Part shown: positions 1 through 5,775 of the stretch, one piece after another
Layout: every line of letters begins with the position of its first letter
How positions within the stretch are numbered: the stretch's first letter is position 1
Assembly (NCBI GenBank): GCA_038213135.1
Contig: JBBQTQ010000079.1
Location: forward strand, 1 to 13,385
Reading direction: 5' to 3'
DNA from: JBBQTQ01 sp038213135
GTDB lineage: Bacteria > Actinomycetota > Thermoleophilia > Gaiellales > Gaiellaceae
Length of the DNA: 13,385 nucleotides
The notes under the pieces: model-generated
Told to the model about the DNA's origin: nothing
Seen by the model: only the letters and a program-made list of their open reading frames with translations
Database searches by the model: none
Program-made: the position numbers and the translations under genes

Positions 1-56
1 CCAACAGCCGCCTCGACTTGGGGCACGTCCTAGCGTTTCGATGCAATGTGGTCACC

Positions 57-118
57 GTCCGACCTCCTTGGAGTCGCTGATGGCTCTGACAACCACCAGC
101 CTCCAAGGCAGGTCGGAC
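57..118. repeat. Long imperfect inverted repeat (hairpin)
   Basis: The left arm at 57-73 reads GTCCGACCTCCTTGGAG. The right arm at 101-118 is its reverse complement with one extra base (C109), giving a 17-bp stem with a single bulge. Inside it, GCTGATGG (76-83) can pair with CCACCAGC (93-100) with one mismatch, so almost the whole 62 nt folds on itself. No T-run follows on either strand. It lies about 75 bp upstream of the small secreted ORF at 195. It could be a terminator of an upstream gene, a regulatory RNA fold or the end of a degraded element; the sequence does not decide. Confidence 0.6.
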
Positions 119-194
119 GAACAACGCTCCTGGGACTTACACCTAGCCGACCACGCCGTCCTGGCCTGGTCAGGTGAGCCGAGGAGGTAGTGGG

Positions 195-371
195 ATGCAC
201 AGCCGTCGATTTGCTGGGAAGGGTGTGAGGGGCGGCTGGTTGCTGGTGGTTCTTGCTGTGCCTGCTCTTGCGTCGGCGGTGATGCTCGCTCTGGTGTCGG
301 CGTCGTCGGTTGGGGCGGCACCGTTCCGGGCTGCTGGGACGGTGCTTTCGACCGCGATCAACGTTGCCTGA
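195..371 (+). CDS. Short secreted protein start, probably truncated
   Basis: The 58-residue frame begins at ATG 195, preceded by a strong Shine-Dalgarno GAGGAGG (181-187) seven bases upstream. The product has a basic N-terminus (HSRRFAGKGVRGG), a hydrophobic stretch at about residues 15-42 and a signal-peptidase-like site near VGAAP. Only some 16 residues remain after the likely cleavage point before TGA. I do not recognise a family. A good ribosome site and export signal with almost no mature protein suggests the 5' remnant of a larger secreted protein, although a genuine tiny exported peptide is possible. It converges with the Delta-60 gene, 35 bp away, which is also truncated. An earlier GTG at 174 lies upstream of the ribosome site and is unlikely. 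Confidence 0.4.
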   Translation: MHSRRFAGKGVRGGWLLVVLAVPALASAVMLALVSASSVGAAPFRAAGTVLSTAINVA

Positions 372-406
372 CACGACGAAGCCCTCGCGAACGCCGAGCC
401 AGGGGG

Positions 407-1290
407 TCAGGCCGGGACGACCACGGTCGCCCGGTAGACCTTGCGCCGATGCTTGGCGTCCAGCAGCGTGATCTCGAGCCCGTAGACGCCCTTCCGGAGG
501 GTGCGCGGGAGCGGCGCCTTCAACTCGTTGGCTCCGGGCTTGACCGTGAAGATCACCTGCAGCCGCTCGAAGTCCTGCCGGAGCAGCCGTAGCTGTGCTC
601 TGGCCTTCTCGGACACGCGGATCCTCACGTCGAGCGTGCGCAGCTTGCCTTGTCCGAGCACGGTCGCATAGACGATCCGCGCCGCGAGCTGGGTGCCGGC
701 CGGAGGCTTCGGCTTCGGTGTCGTCGTGGTCGGCGGTGGTGTCGTGGTCGTGGTGGTGGTCGGGGCCGCGCCCAGCAGGCGCGCGACCGCGAAGTCACGG
801 CCGGTAGTGCCCTTCGGGGTGTCGCCGGCGAGGACGATCTTGCCGTCCGGCTGCAACGCCACCGCGTGGGCGTTCTCGTCGCCGCCGAAGTCGGCGGCCG
901 TCTTGCCGCCGGCGCCGAAGGAGCTGTCGTAGAGCCCGTTCGCGTTCACCCGCGCGACCGCGAAGTCGTTGCCGGTGGTTCCCTTCGAGGTGTAGCCGGC
1001 GACGACGATCTTGCCGTCCGGCTGCAACGCCACCGCCCAGGCTGTCTCGTTGCCGCCGAAGTCGGCGGTCGTCTTGCCACCGGCGCCGAAGGAGCTGTCG
1101 AGGGTCCCGTTCGCGTTCAACCGCGCGACCGCGAAGTCACGGCCGGTAGTGCCCTTCTGCGTGGCGCCGGCGACGACGATCTTGCCGTCCGGCTGCAACG
1201 CCACCGCCGCGATGGCTATCTCGTTGCCGCCGAAGTCGGCGGTCGTCTTGCCACCGGCGCCGAAGGAGCTGTCGAGGGTCCCGTTCGCGC
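407..1290 (-). pseudogene. Delta-60 repeat protein, 5'-truncated
   Basis: The minus-strand reading frame contains three full and one partial 57-residue Delta-60 repeats (motif ALQPDGKIVVAG...DFAVARLNANG.LDSSFGAGGKT..DFGG). These are followed by a Thr/Pro-rich linker (seven Thr, then PPPTTTTPKPKPP) and a C-terminal domain of about 95 residues that looks like a beta-sandwich. Such proteins are normally exported, but no signal peptide is present. The frame opens inside a repeat: homology stops at about 1290, where the expected codons for RLNANG give way to unrelated sequence, and an in-frame TGA lies near 1310. The first available start is GTG 1204, in mid-repeat, which would give 265 residues. 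I read this as the 3' part of a secreted beta-propeller-like protein that lost its 5' end by rearrangement. Confidence 0.75.
781..1290. repeat. 171-bp tandem repeats coding for Delta-60 units
   Basis: Near-identical units begin at 781, 952 and 1123, each 171 bp (57 codons). Long identical stretches run through the segment encoding LQPDGKIV and the segment encoding SSFGAGGKT. The fourth boundary, at about 1290, is where the match breaks. High identity at DNA level, not only protein level, points to recent duplication or gene conversion among units. Confidence 0.8.
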
Positions 1291-1394
1291 AGGAGAACCG
1301 ACCCGCCGCTCAACACACCGGTAGCTCGATCGCTGCAGAGCCGATTTCGTGCGTGCGGGATCCACGCCCTACCGGAGCACCTAGCCTGTCTACG
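1291..1394. other. Intergenic gap, no gene seen
   Basis: These 104 bp lie between the broken end of the Delta-60 frame and the stop of the last PRC gene. The only structure seen is a weak dyad CTAGC...GCTAG at 1381-1398, which overlaps the stop codon of the PRC gene. No convincing terminator is visible for the minus-strand operon that ends here. Confidence 0.4.
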
Positions 1395-1658
1395 CTAGTC
1401 GCGGACGATGATTGTTGGTCCTGCGCGGACGACTCGTTCCCAGGCGATGACGGGGTGGCCGTGCACCTTCGCTTGTCCGGGACCGCCGCTGCCGTGTGTG
1501 CCGATGCCGTAGCGCTCGAGGATGCCGAGCTTGCCGGCGATGATTCCGGTCACTCGTAGGCGTCCACCAGCCAGTTCTCCGCGGAGATCGTGGACGTGGC
1601 CGAGGCGCTGACCTGACTCGGTGACGACCTCTCGGTTCAGGAGCTCCGAGAGGCGCAT
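1395..1658 (-). CDS. PRC-barrel domain protein (second)
   Basis: The 87-residue protein starts MRLSELLNREVVTESGQRLG, the typical opening of a PRC-barrel beta-barrel. It continues with a HDLRGEL turn, a strand GGRLRVTGIIAG and a C-terminal HGHPVIAWERVV...IIVRD strand pair. PRC barrels are small ligand- or protein-binding modules that occur in RNA maturation factors and alongside ion-transport regulators. ATG 1658 was chosen because it overlaps the stop of the preceding gene (TGATG); the longer GTG start at 1694 would run into that gene and adds non-homologous residues. It is the last gene of the lipoprotein-NRAMP-PRC-PRC operon. Its role is unknown; a cytoplasmic accessory or sensing subunit for the transporter is an inference. 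Confidence 0.8.
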   Translation of the reverse strand: MRLSELLNREVVTESGQRLGHVHDLRGELAGGRLRVTGIIAGKLGILERYGIGTHGSGGPGQAKVHGHPVIAWERVVRAGPTIIVRD

Positions 1659-2002
1659 CAGGCTCCCGGCAGCTTCTTGACGAGCGGCGCCCACCGCTGG
1701 TCGCCGCGGTTTACGCGTAACTCCGCTGCCGAGCGCTTCAGGACGACGACCGAGCTGACGGAGTCGACTTCCCTCCAGGGGACGTGGACGGCGTTTCCCG
1801 AGAGGCGTGCGGCGAACCTTCCGAGCAGGCCGCGGGTACGCCAGGCGTTGCCGCCGACGAGGATCTCGACCACCTCCGGCGAGTCGCCGTCGAGGTCTGC
1901 GAGCTCGAGGTCGTCGACCTTGCCGCAGTTGTTGCCGTCGGCGTCGACGAGTTGATGATCGAGGATGCCGAGGGCGATGTCGATCTCGATCACTTTGCTC
2001 AT
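1658..2002 (-). CDS. PRC-barrel domain protein (first)
   Basis: The 114-residue protein carries a PRC-barrel-like core: DHQLVDADGNNCGKVDDLELAD (about 15-36) followed by PEVVEILVGG, and later HVPWREVDSVSSVVVLKRS (73-91). An acidic patch DADG...DLDGDSPE could bind cations. It has no signal peptide or membrane segment, so it should be cytoplasmic. ATG 2002 overlaps the NRAMP stop as ATGA, and its own TGA overlaps the ATG of the next PRC gene, so translation of the three is probably coupled. It shares little sequence with the second PRC protein, so the pair is not a recent duplication. A regulatory role for the adjacent transporter is inferred from position only. Confidence 0.75.
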   Translation of the reverse strand: MSKVIEIDIALGILDHQLVDADGNNCGKVDDLELADLDGDSPEVVEILVGGNAWRTRGLLGRFAARLSGNAVHVPWREVDSVSSVVVLKRSAAELRVNRGDQRWAPLVKKLPGA

Positions 2003-3234
2003 CCTTGCCCTCCGTGCGTCAGCAGCATCAGCGGGATGGCAGCCACGGCGATCGCGAGAATGAGGACGAAGTAGAGGAAGCCGAAGGTGTTGGCGAGCTT
2101 CCCGTTCACGTTCCTGCCCATGTAGGTCTGGTCGTTGGCGATGAGCAGGATCGGCAGGTAGGTCAAGGGCAGGGCCACGACCGAGAAGATCACCGAGTAC
2201 TCCGTCAGCTTGACGGGGTCGTAGCCGGTCATCACGAGGATCAGCGCGAGGGCGAAGATCACCAGCCAGGACAGCGTGAAGCGCGGGGCGGCGGCAGGCC
2301 GCTCCTTCTTGCCCCAGCGCCAACCGAAGAACTGAGCCAGGTTGTACGCGCCGGCAAAGGAGGTCATGACCGCTGCGCCGCCGACCGCGAAGAGGATCCC
2401 GACAAGGGCAAGCAGCAGGCCGACTTGCCCGAGCGCGTGCTCAGCGGCCAGGGCGGGCGTGCCCAAGAACTGAGGCGAGATCCCGCGCGGCAGGAAGAGC
2501 GCACCGGCGACGATCATCAGCGCGAAGGAGAGGAAGCCGCCGAGGCTGTAGCCGATGATCGAGGTCACCTTGTTGAGACGGAGATCCTTCAGGCCCCAGC
2601 GGTCTTCGACGGCGCCCGAGGAGTAGAAGTAGACCTCGTAGGGCGTCATCGCCGCCCCGAGCAGGCCGACCACGAAGTAGAGGTAGACCAACAGGCTGCC
2701 GCCGGCGTGGGAGCCGGGGACGAAGCCGTGGGCGACCCGGCCCCAATCCGGGTGGAGCTTGATCGCCGCGACGGCGAAGACGAGCAGGCAGAGACCGAGA
2801 TACCCGAAGACGCGCTCGATCCACCTGAAGGGCAGCACCCAGGAAGCGAGCGCCAGAGCCAGGACCGCGAGCGGGATCAGGAGGCGATAGGAAAGGCCGG
2901 AAAGGAGCTGGAGGCAGATGGCCACGCCTCCGATCTCCGCGGCACACGTCATCAGGTTGACGACCTCGGAGGCGATCAGCGTCGCGAGTCCCGCGCCGAA
3001 GCCCATCCGCTCGCGCACCAGGTCGAAGACCGGGCGCTTCGAGACGGCCGCCACGCGCCCGCACATCTCCGAGTAGACGATGATCCCGACCACGCCGATC
3101 ACCACCACCCAGAGGAGCTGGAAGCCGAACGTGGCGCCGGCCTGGGTGTTGAAGACAAGATCGCCGATGTCGACGAAGCCGCCAATCGCAGACAGGATGC
3201 CGAGAGCGACCCCGAGGACGTTCTTCATGTTCAC
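1999..3234 (-). CDS. NRAMP-family divalent metal transporter, divergent
   Basis: The 411-residue polytopic membrane protein has about eleven hydrophobic segments and the NRAMP (SLC11) fold signature. Helix 1 has G-F-V-D22-I-G-D25, where the canonical motif is DPGN, so the Pro and Asn are changed. Helix 6 has G-A-A-M-T197-P198-Y-E, where the usual motif is MPH, so the metal-binding Met position appears to be Thr. Loss of this soft sulfur ligand is a known feature of NRAMP-related transporters that prefer hard ions such as Mg2+, so manganese or iron transport should not be assumed. The GTG start at 3234 overlaps the upstream lipoprotein stop (GTGA); ATG 3228 is an alternative. The stop overlaps the next gene's ATG. 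Membership of the superfamily is secure; the substrate is inferred. Confidence 0.88.
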   Translation of the reverse strand: MNMKNVLGVALGILSAIGGFVDIGDLVFNTQAGATFGFQLLWVVVIGVVGIIVYSEMCGRVAAVSKRPVFDLVRERMGFGAGLATLIASEVVNLMTCAAEIGGVAICLQLLSGLSYRLLIPLAVLALALASWVLPFRWIERVFGYLGLCLLVFAVAAIKLHPDWGRVAHGFVPGSHAGGSLLVYLYFVVGLLGAAMTPYEVYFYSSGAVEDRWGLKDLRLNKVTSIIGYSLGGFLSFALMIVAGALFLPRGISPQFLGTPALAAEHALGQVGLLLALVGILFAVGGAAVMTSFAGAYNLAQFFGWRWGKKERPAAAPRFTLSWLVIFALALILVMTGYDPVKLTEYSVIFSVVALPLTYLPILLIANDQTYMGRNVNGKLANTFGFLYFVLILAIAVAAIPLMLLTHGGQG

Positions 3235-3659
3235 GTCAGCCCGGTGCCGATCTGCTGGCTCTTGTGAGCGGCTGCCTCGAGCTCCCGGGCGAGCGCGCGT
3301 TGCTGATCCTTGGAGACCCCGGCGAGGCGCTCGAGCGCGGTGCCGATCCTCCCGGCGAGCACCGCCAGCTCGCGGAGCTTTGGCGCCAGCGCGGGCTCGG
3401 TCCGGGCGCTCTCGAGAGCGGCCTCAGCCTTGGCGGCGGCGCCCTGGAGTGCAGACGAGTGCTCCCGCGTGTAGATCTGCGTCGTCTTACCGGCGACAGC
3501 GTCCTCGGCCAGAAGCGCTCCCTCCGCCGCTACCGACTGCAACGAGCGCGCCTGCTGCGCAAGCGCCTTCGCCCCCAGCGAGCCGCTACCGCCGCAACCT
3601 CCCGCAACCAGCGCCACAAGGACTCCCAAGACGAGCATCCAATCCAGGCGTCGCGACAC
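3231..3659 (-). CDS. Small helical lipoprotein, operon leader
   Basis: The 142-residue product begins VSRRLDWMLVLGVLVALVAGGC. This is a basic n-region, a hydrophobic helix and a relaxed lipobox ending at Cys22, so it is probably lipidated and tethered outside the membrane. The mature part is Ala/Gln/Glu-rich and predicted almost wholly helical, with heptad-like stretches from about 30 to 135; no enzyme motif is seen. GTG 3659 was chosen because it includes the RR charge cluster; ATG 3638 would remove it. The frame is open further upstream to 4409, but that part lies antisense to the rhodanese gene. Its TGA overlaps the GTG of the NRAMP gene. I do not recognise the family. Position suggests an extracytoplasmic partner of the transporter. 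Confidence 0.7.
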   Translation of the reverse strand: MSRRLDWMLVLGVLVALVAGGCGGSGSLGAKALAQQARSLQSVAAEGALLAEDAVAGKTTQIYTREHSSALQGAAAKAEAALESARTEPALAPKLRELAVLAGRIGTALERLAGVSKDQQRALARELEAAAHKSQQIGTGLT

Positions 3660-3737
3660 GCTCGTACCACCATAAAAGAGCGGCTCGGCTCTTGCGTGCG
3701 CGCTGATAGTCCGCGACCGATATGGGAGAGTGGGTAC
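3660..3737. promoter_or_regulatory. Shared divergent promoter region
   Basis: These 78 bp separate two divergent starts (3659 minus, 3738 plus) and must hold both promoters. A dyad AAGAGC-GGCTCG-GCTCTT lies at 3676-3693 and could be an operator. The ribosome site GGGAGAG (3724-3730) lies seven bases before ATG 3738. I could not assign convincing -35/-10 pairs. Confidence 0.5.
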
Positions 3738-4421
3738 ATGCCGTGTGCAATCGACAGAGAAGCCGTTCAGCGTCTGCTCGACTCGGGTGCTCAGCTGGTC
3801 GAGGTGCTGCCGGCTGAGAACTACGAGGACGAACATCTGCCGGGGGCTCTCAACATCCCGCTCAAGCAGCTCAACCGAGAGACGGCTGACCAACTCGATC
3901 GCGGCCGGCCGGTAAGCGTCTACTGCTGGGACGACCAGTGAGACTTGAGCGCGCGAGCCGCGTGGCGGCTCGAAACACTCGGCTTCACTGACGTCTACGA
4001 CTATGTCCATGGGATGGCCGACTGGGGAGCGGCCGGGCTGCCGCGCGAAGGCCTCGCCGCGTCGCGTCCGTCTGCGGGTGACGCAGCCGAGCCTGACGCC
4101 CCAACCTGCACCCTCGCCGACGACCTCCGCTCCGTCCGCGAACGAGTCCGTAGGAGCGGCTGGAGTCTCTGCGTCGTCGTTGTCAACGAGCAACGGATCG
4201 TGCTCGGCCGGCTCGGGCGACAAGCGCTCGCAGCCGACGATCGGCGAACGGTCGAACAAGCGATGAGCGAGGGTCCGAGCACCGTTCGTCCCAACGTCGA
4301 CCTCGCCGAGCTGCTCGAGCGCCTCGAGCAGAAGAAGCTGGCCGCCGCGATCGTCACTACTTCGGACGGAAAGCTCGTCGGTGTTGTCCGCCCCGATCGG
4401 GCCGCTCAACTGCCCGCCTGA
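3738..4421 (+). CDS. Rhodanese-CBS fusion with in-frame TGA at catalytic Cys (candidate selenoprotein)
   Basis: Read through one TGA, the frame gives 227 residues. Residues 1-95 are a rhodanese domain: REAVQRLLDSGAQLVEVLP, EHLPGALNIP, PVSVYCWDDQ, then codon 68 = TGA (3939-3941), then DLSARAAWRLETLGFTDVYDYVHG. Rhodaneses carry the catalytic Cys at the first position of a CX4R/K loop; here TGA-D-L-S-A-R fits that spacing, and related proteins have Cys at this place (YCWxxxC). Residues about 115-227 form a CBS-type pair (SGWSLCVVVVNEQRIVLGRL; MSEGPSTVRPNVDL; AAAIVTTSDGKLVGVV). The frame is intact on both sides and there is no other lesion. Start ATG 3738 has a good ribosome site. If TGA is stop, only a 67-residue inactive fragment is made; a downstream TTG at 3945 could restart but would lack the catalytic residue. 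Selenocysteine insertion is an inference; nonsense mutation is the rival. Confidence 0.75.
3954..3972 (+). promoter_or_regulatory. Hairpin just after the TGA, SECIS-like
   Basis: CGAGCCGC (3954-3961) pairs perfectly with GCGGCTCG (3965-3972), leaving a GTG triloop. Twenty bases separate the TGA from the loop. Bacterial SECIS elements lie inside the coding sequence just after the UGA, with a small apical loop that contains G at its start; as I recall the published consensus, the loop lies about 16-37 nt from the UGA. The geometry fits. The stem overlaps codons for RAAWRL in GC-rich DNA, so chance is possible. Confidence 0.45.
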
Positions 4422-4643
4422 GAGCGGTCGGCCCGGGCTCGGCTGGATGGCTCGGTTTCGCCAGCCTCGAGCGCGGTCGCCAGGAGGTCGATGTGCGGGT
4501 CGAGCAGGGATCGGATCGAGCGATCCTGCGCGTCTTCGACACGTCGAGCGATGGCTGGAGGGCGCTGCCGTCGCCTCCGCTGACCTCTGGCTGGGGGAGC
4601 GCTCGTACAGCCTCGCCAGACGAACCCCGATCGCGACCGAACT
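4422..4643. other. Gap without a supported gene
   Basis: No gene is convincing here. On the minus strand an open frame (4651-4406) would give 81 residues. Its second half (VEDAQDRSIRSLLDPHIDLL, ending near 4408) has coding-like third-position GC and could be the tail of a broken gene. Its first half is Arg/Pro-rich and unlike protein, and no start with a ribosome site is visible. It also overlaps the end of the rhodanese-CBS gene. Confidence 0.35.
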
Positions 4644-4976
4644 GTGATCACTGATCAGCAGCCGCTGGGCGTCGACTCGGCCCAGGCATTACCAGAGCGC
4701 GTTGCCCGGGCAGGGATCGGGACGGGCCGAGCCGGTTCCGACGAGTTCGATCCTTGGACTGGCAGGGCAGAGGTGCGCTGCGCTGCCTGCGGTTGCGGCG
4801 CGAACATCAGCTACCCAGCACCCGCCTGCCCGATGTGCCAGGCCAGCACCTGGAACCTGGCTCCCTGGTGGCCGGCCGCGGCGTTTGTTGCAGCTGGCCA
4901 ACGGCTGCCCCACGCTGATGCTCCGGCAATCGCCGAGCGCCAGAGCGCCACTCAACACGCGCGGAGCGCGGCGTGA
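4644..4976 (+). CDS. Small zinc-ribbon protein
   Basis: The 110-residue frame has a compact zinc ribbon C46-A-A-C49 ... C62-P-M-C65 within EVRCAACGCGANISYPAPACPMC, followed by STWNLAPW. The short spacing between the CxxC knuckles resembles rubredoxin-like or hydrogenase-maturation-type ribbons of small actinobacterial proteins. The N-terminal 40 residues and the tail after W75 have no recognisable fold; the tail (AAGQRLPHADAP...) may be poorly conserved or shifted. GTG 4644 is the only plausible start and has a weak ribosome site. A near-palindrome TGATCAcTGATCA spans the start codon. Function is unknown; metal binding is inferred from the four Cys. Confidence 0.55.
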   Translation: MITDQQPLGVDSAQALPERVARAGIGTGRAGSDEFDPWTGRAEVRCAACGCGANISYPAPACPMCQASTWNLAPWWPAAAFVAAGQRLPHADAPAIAERQSATQHARSAA

Positions 4977-5065
4977 ACAGCGCTCGGCTGGCTGGCGGCT
5001 GCCTGGTGGGCCTCGCGTTGGGATCGACGGCCGTCCTACGAATCCCGGCTACAGTGCCCGCCTAG
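4973..5065 (+). CDS. Possible 30-residue hydrophobic peptide
   Basis: GTG 4973 overlaps the TGA of the zinc-ribbon gene (GTGA) and opens a frame for 30 residues, MNSARLAGGCLVGLALGSTA then VLRIPATVPA. It looks like a single membrane helix or an export signal. The overlap is of the same kind as the real couplings in this window, but the peptide is too short for composition to be informative, and it may be spacer before the DUF2188 gene. Confidence 0.25.
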   Translation: MNSARLAGGCLVGLALGSTAVLRIPATVPA

Positions 5066-5078
5066 AGAAGGGCACAAA

Positions 5079-5246
5079 GTGAGTAAGGCTGACCCCATCA
5101 GGGTGCTTGCCAGGGACGACAAGTGGCTGGTCGACTACGGAAGCTACGCCCACGGGTATCACCTAACCCGTAACGAAGCCATCAAGACGGCAACGGACGC
5201 CGCAAAACACGAGCGCCGCGAACTCGTGATAGAAGCCAAGGCCTAG
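5079..5246 (+). CDS. DUF2188-like small protein
   Basis: This 55-residue protein begins MSKADPIRVLARDDKWLVDY. It follows the DUF2188 pattern: an N-terminal strand, W with a V-D-Y strand, a short loop (GSYAHGYHLT), then an amphipathic helix (RNEAIKTATDAAKHERR) and a last strand ELVIEAKA. DUF2188 proteins are small soluble alpha/beta proteins of unknown function. GTG 5079 is supported by AGAGAAGG (5064-5071), seven bases upstream. It ends inside the left arm of a strong terminator hairpin, which confirms the 3' end. The codons CTA, ACC, CGT and AAA make it slightly less GC-biased than neighbouring genes. It stands among gene fragments but appears complete. Confidence 0.75.
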   Translation: MSKADPIRVLARDDKWLVDYGSYAHGYHLTRNEAIKTATDAAKHERRELVIEAKA

Positions 5247-5270
5247 CGGGGACCCTCGTCGTCCCCGCTA
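5244..5270 (+). terminator. Terminator hairpin of the DUF2188 gene
   Basis: TAGCGGGGAC (5244-5253) pairs perfectly with GTCCCCGCTA (5261-5270) across a 7-base loop CCTCGTC. The stop codon TAG is part of the stem. The tail CTCCTCCCTG is pyrimidine-rich with no true T-run, as is common in high-GC actinobacteria. Confidence 0.75.
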
Positions 5271-5284
5271 CTCCTCCCTGCGCC

Positions 5285-5512
5285 GAGCTGACGCGCGGGC
5301 CGGATCCGGCGCTGGCGGAGCTCACGGAGCGTGAGCTGGAGGTCTTCAAGCTGCTCGCGGCAGCGAAGTCGAACGCGGAGATCGCGGCCGAACTCGTGAT
5401 CAGCGAGACGACCGCCAAGACACACGTCGCGCACATCCTGCGCAAGCTCCAGCTCCGCGACCGCGCGCAGGCGGTCGTCCGAGCCTACGAGTCCGGGCTC
5501 GTCCGTGTCTGA
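5285..5512 (+). pseudogene. LuxR/NarL-type response regulator, C-terminal fragment
   Basis: The frame encodes about 75 residues: ELTRGPDPALAELTERELEV, FKLLAAAKSNAEIAAELVIS and ETTAKTHVAHILRKLQLRDR, then AQAVVRAYESGLVRV. This is a complete GerE/LuxR helix-turn-helix plus the usual last helix and end of NarL-family response regulators. The receiver domain that should precede it is missing; the sequence just upstream is the DUF2188 terminator, and no ATG/GTG with a ribosome site precedes the homologous part in frame. The HTH itself looks undamaged, although A replaces the usual V in SETTAKTH. It is most likely a remnant left by rearrangement, and less likely a stand-alone HTH made from a non-standard start. 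Confidence 0.75.
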
Positions 5513-5618
5513 AGATCATCCTCGCGGAGTAGACGAAGATCGCCCGTCCGGCCGACGACGCGGCGCGCCTCCGGACCTACCGTTCGCTGCCGAATCCAGC
5601 AACGAAAGGAGAACAGCA

Positions 5619-5775
5619 ATGAAGCCGACCGCATTCGTCCTCATACGCGTCGACACCGGCGACTACGACAAGTGGAAGGAGATGTTCGACCAGGACGTGC
5701 CCGGCGCCCGCAAGAGGCTCCGGCGGAGCGTCGACAACCCGAACGAGGTCTTCGTCCAGGACGAGTTCAGCTGGG
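5619..5775 (+). pseudogene. ABM/DUF1330-like protein, 5' fragment
   Basis: ATG 5619 follows a good ribosome site AAAGGAG. The first 50 or so residues (MKPTAFVLIRVDTGDYDKWK, EMFDQDVPGARKRLRRSVDN, PNEVFVQDEF) match the start of small ferredoxin-fold dimers of the antibiotic-biosynthesis-monooxygenase/DUF1330 type, with strand 1, a helix containing DYDKWKEMFD, and NPNEVFV. The domain normally continues for about 45 more residues, but homology stops near 5775. From there the reading frame continues as meaningless Arg/Ser-rich sequence to 6542, while another frame carries sialidase-like sequence. The promoter-proximal part therefore looks intact and the gene broken. Confidence 0.65.

Noticed and set aside
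1807..3267. 486-residue plus-strand open frame opposite the NRAMP operon
   Set aside because: It is Arg/Asp/Glu/Gln-rich low-complexity sequence created by the mirror of a hydrophobic, high-GC coding strand. The minus-strand NRAMP protein has clear family motifs.
3660..4409. Extension of the lipoprotein frame upstream on the minus strand
   Set aside because: It lies antisense to the rhodanese-CBS gene, and the signal peptide begins at 3659, so the upstream part is open only because of high GC.
3945..4421. Separate CBS protein starting at TTG 3945
   Set aside because: This start falls inside the rhodanese catalytic loop, two codons after the TGA, with no ribosome site; the domain continuity across the TGA argues for one gene.
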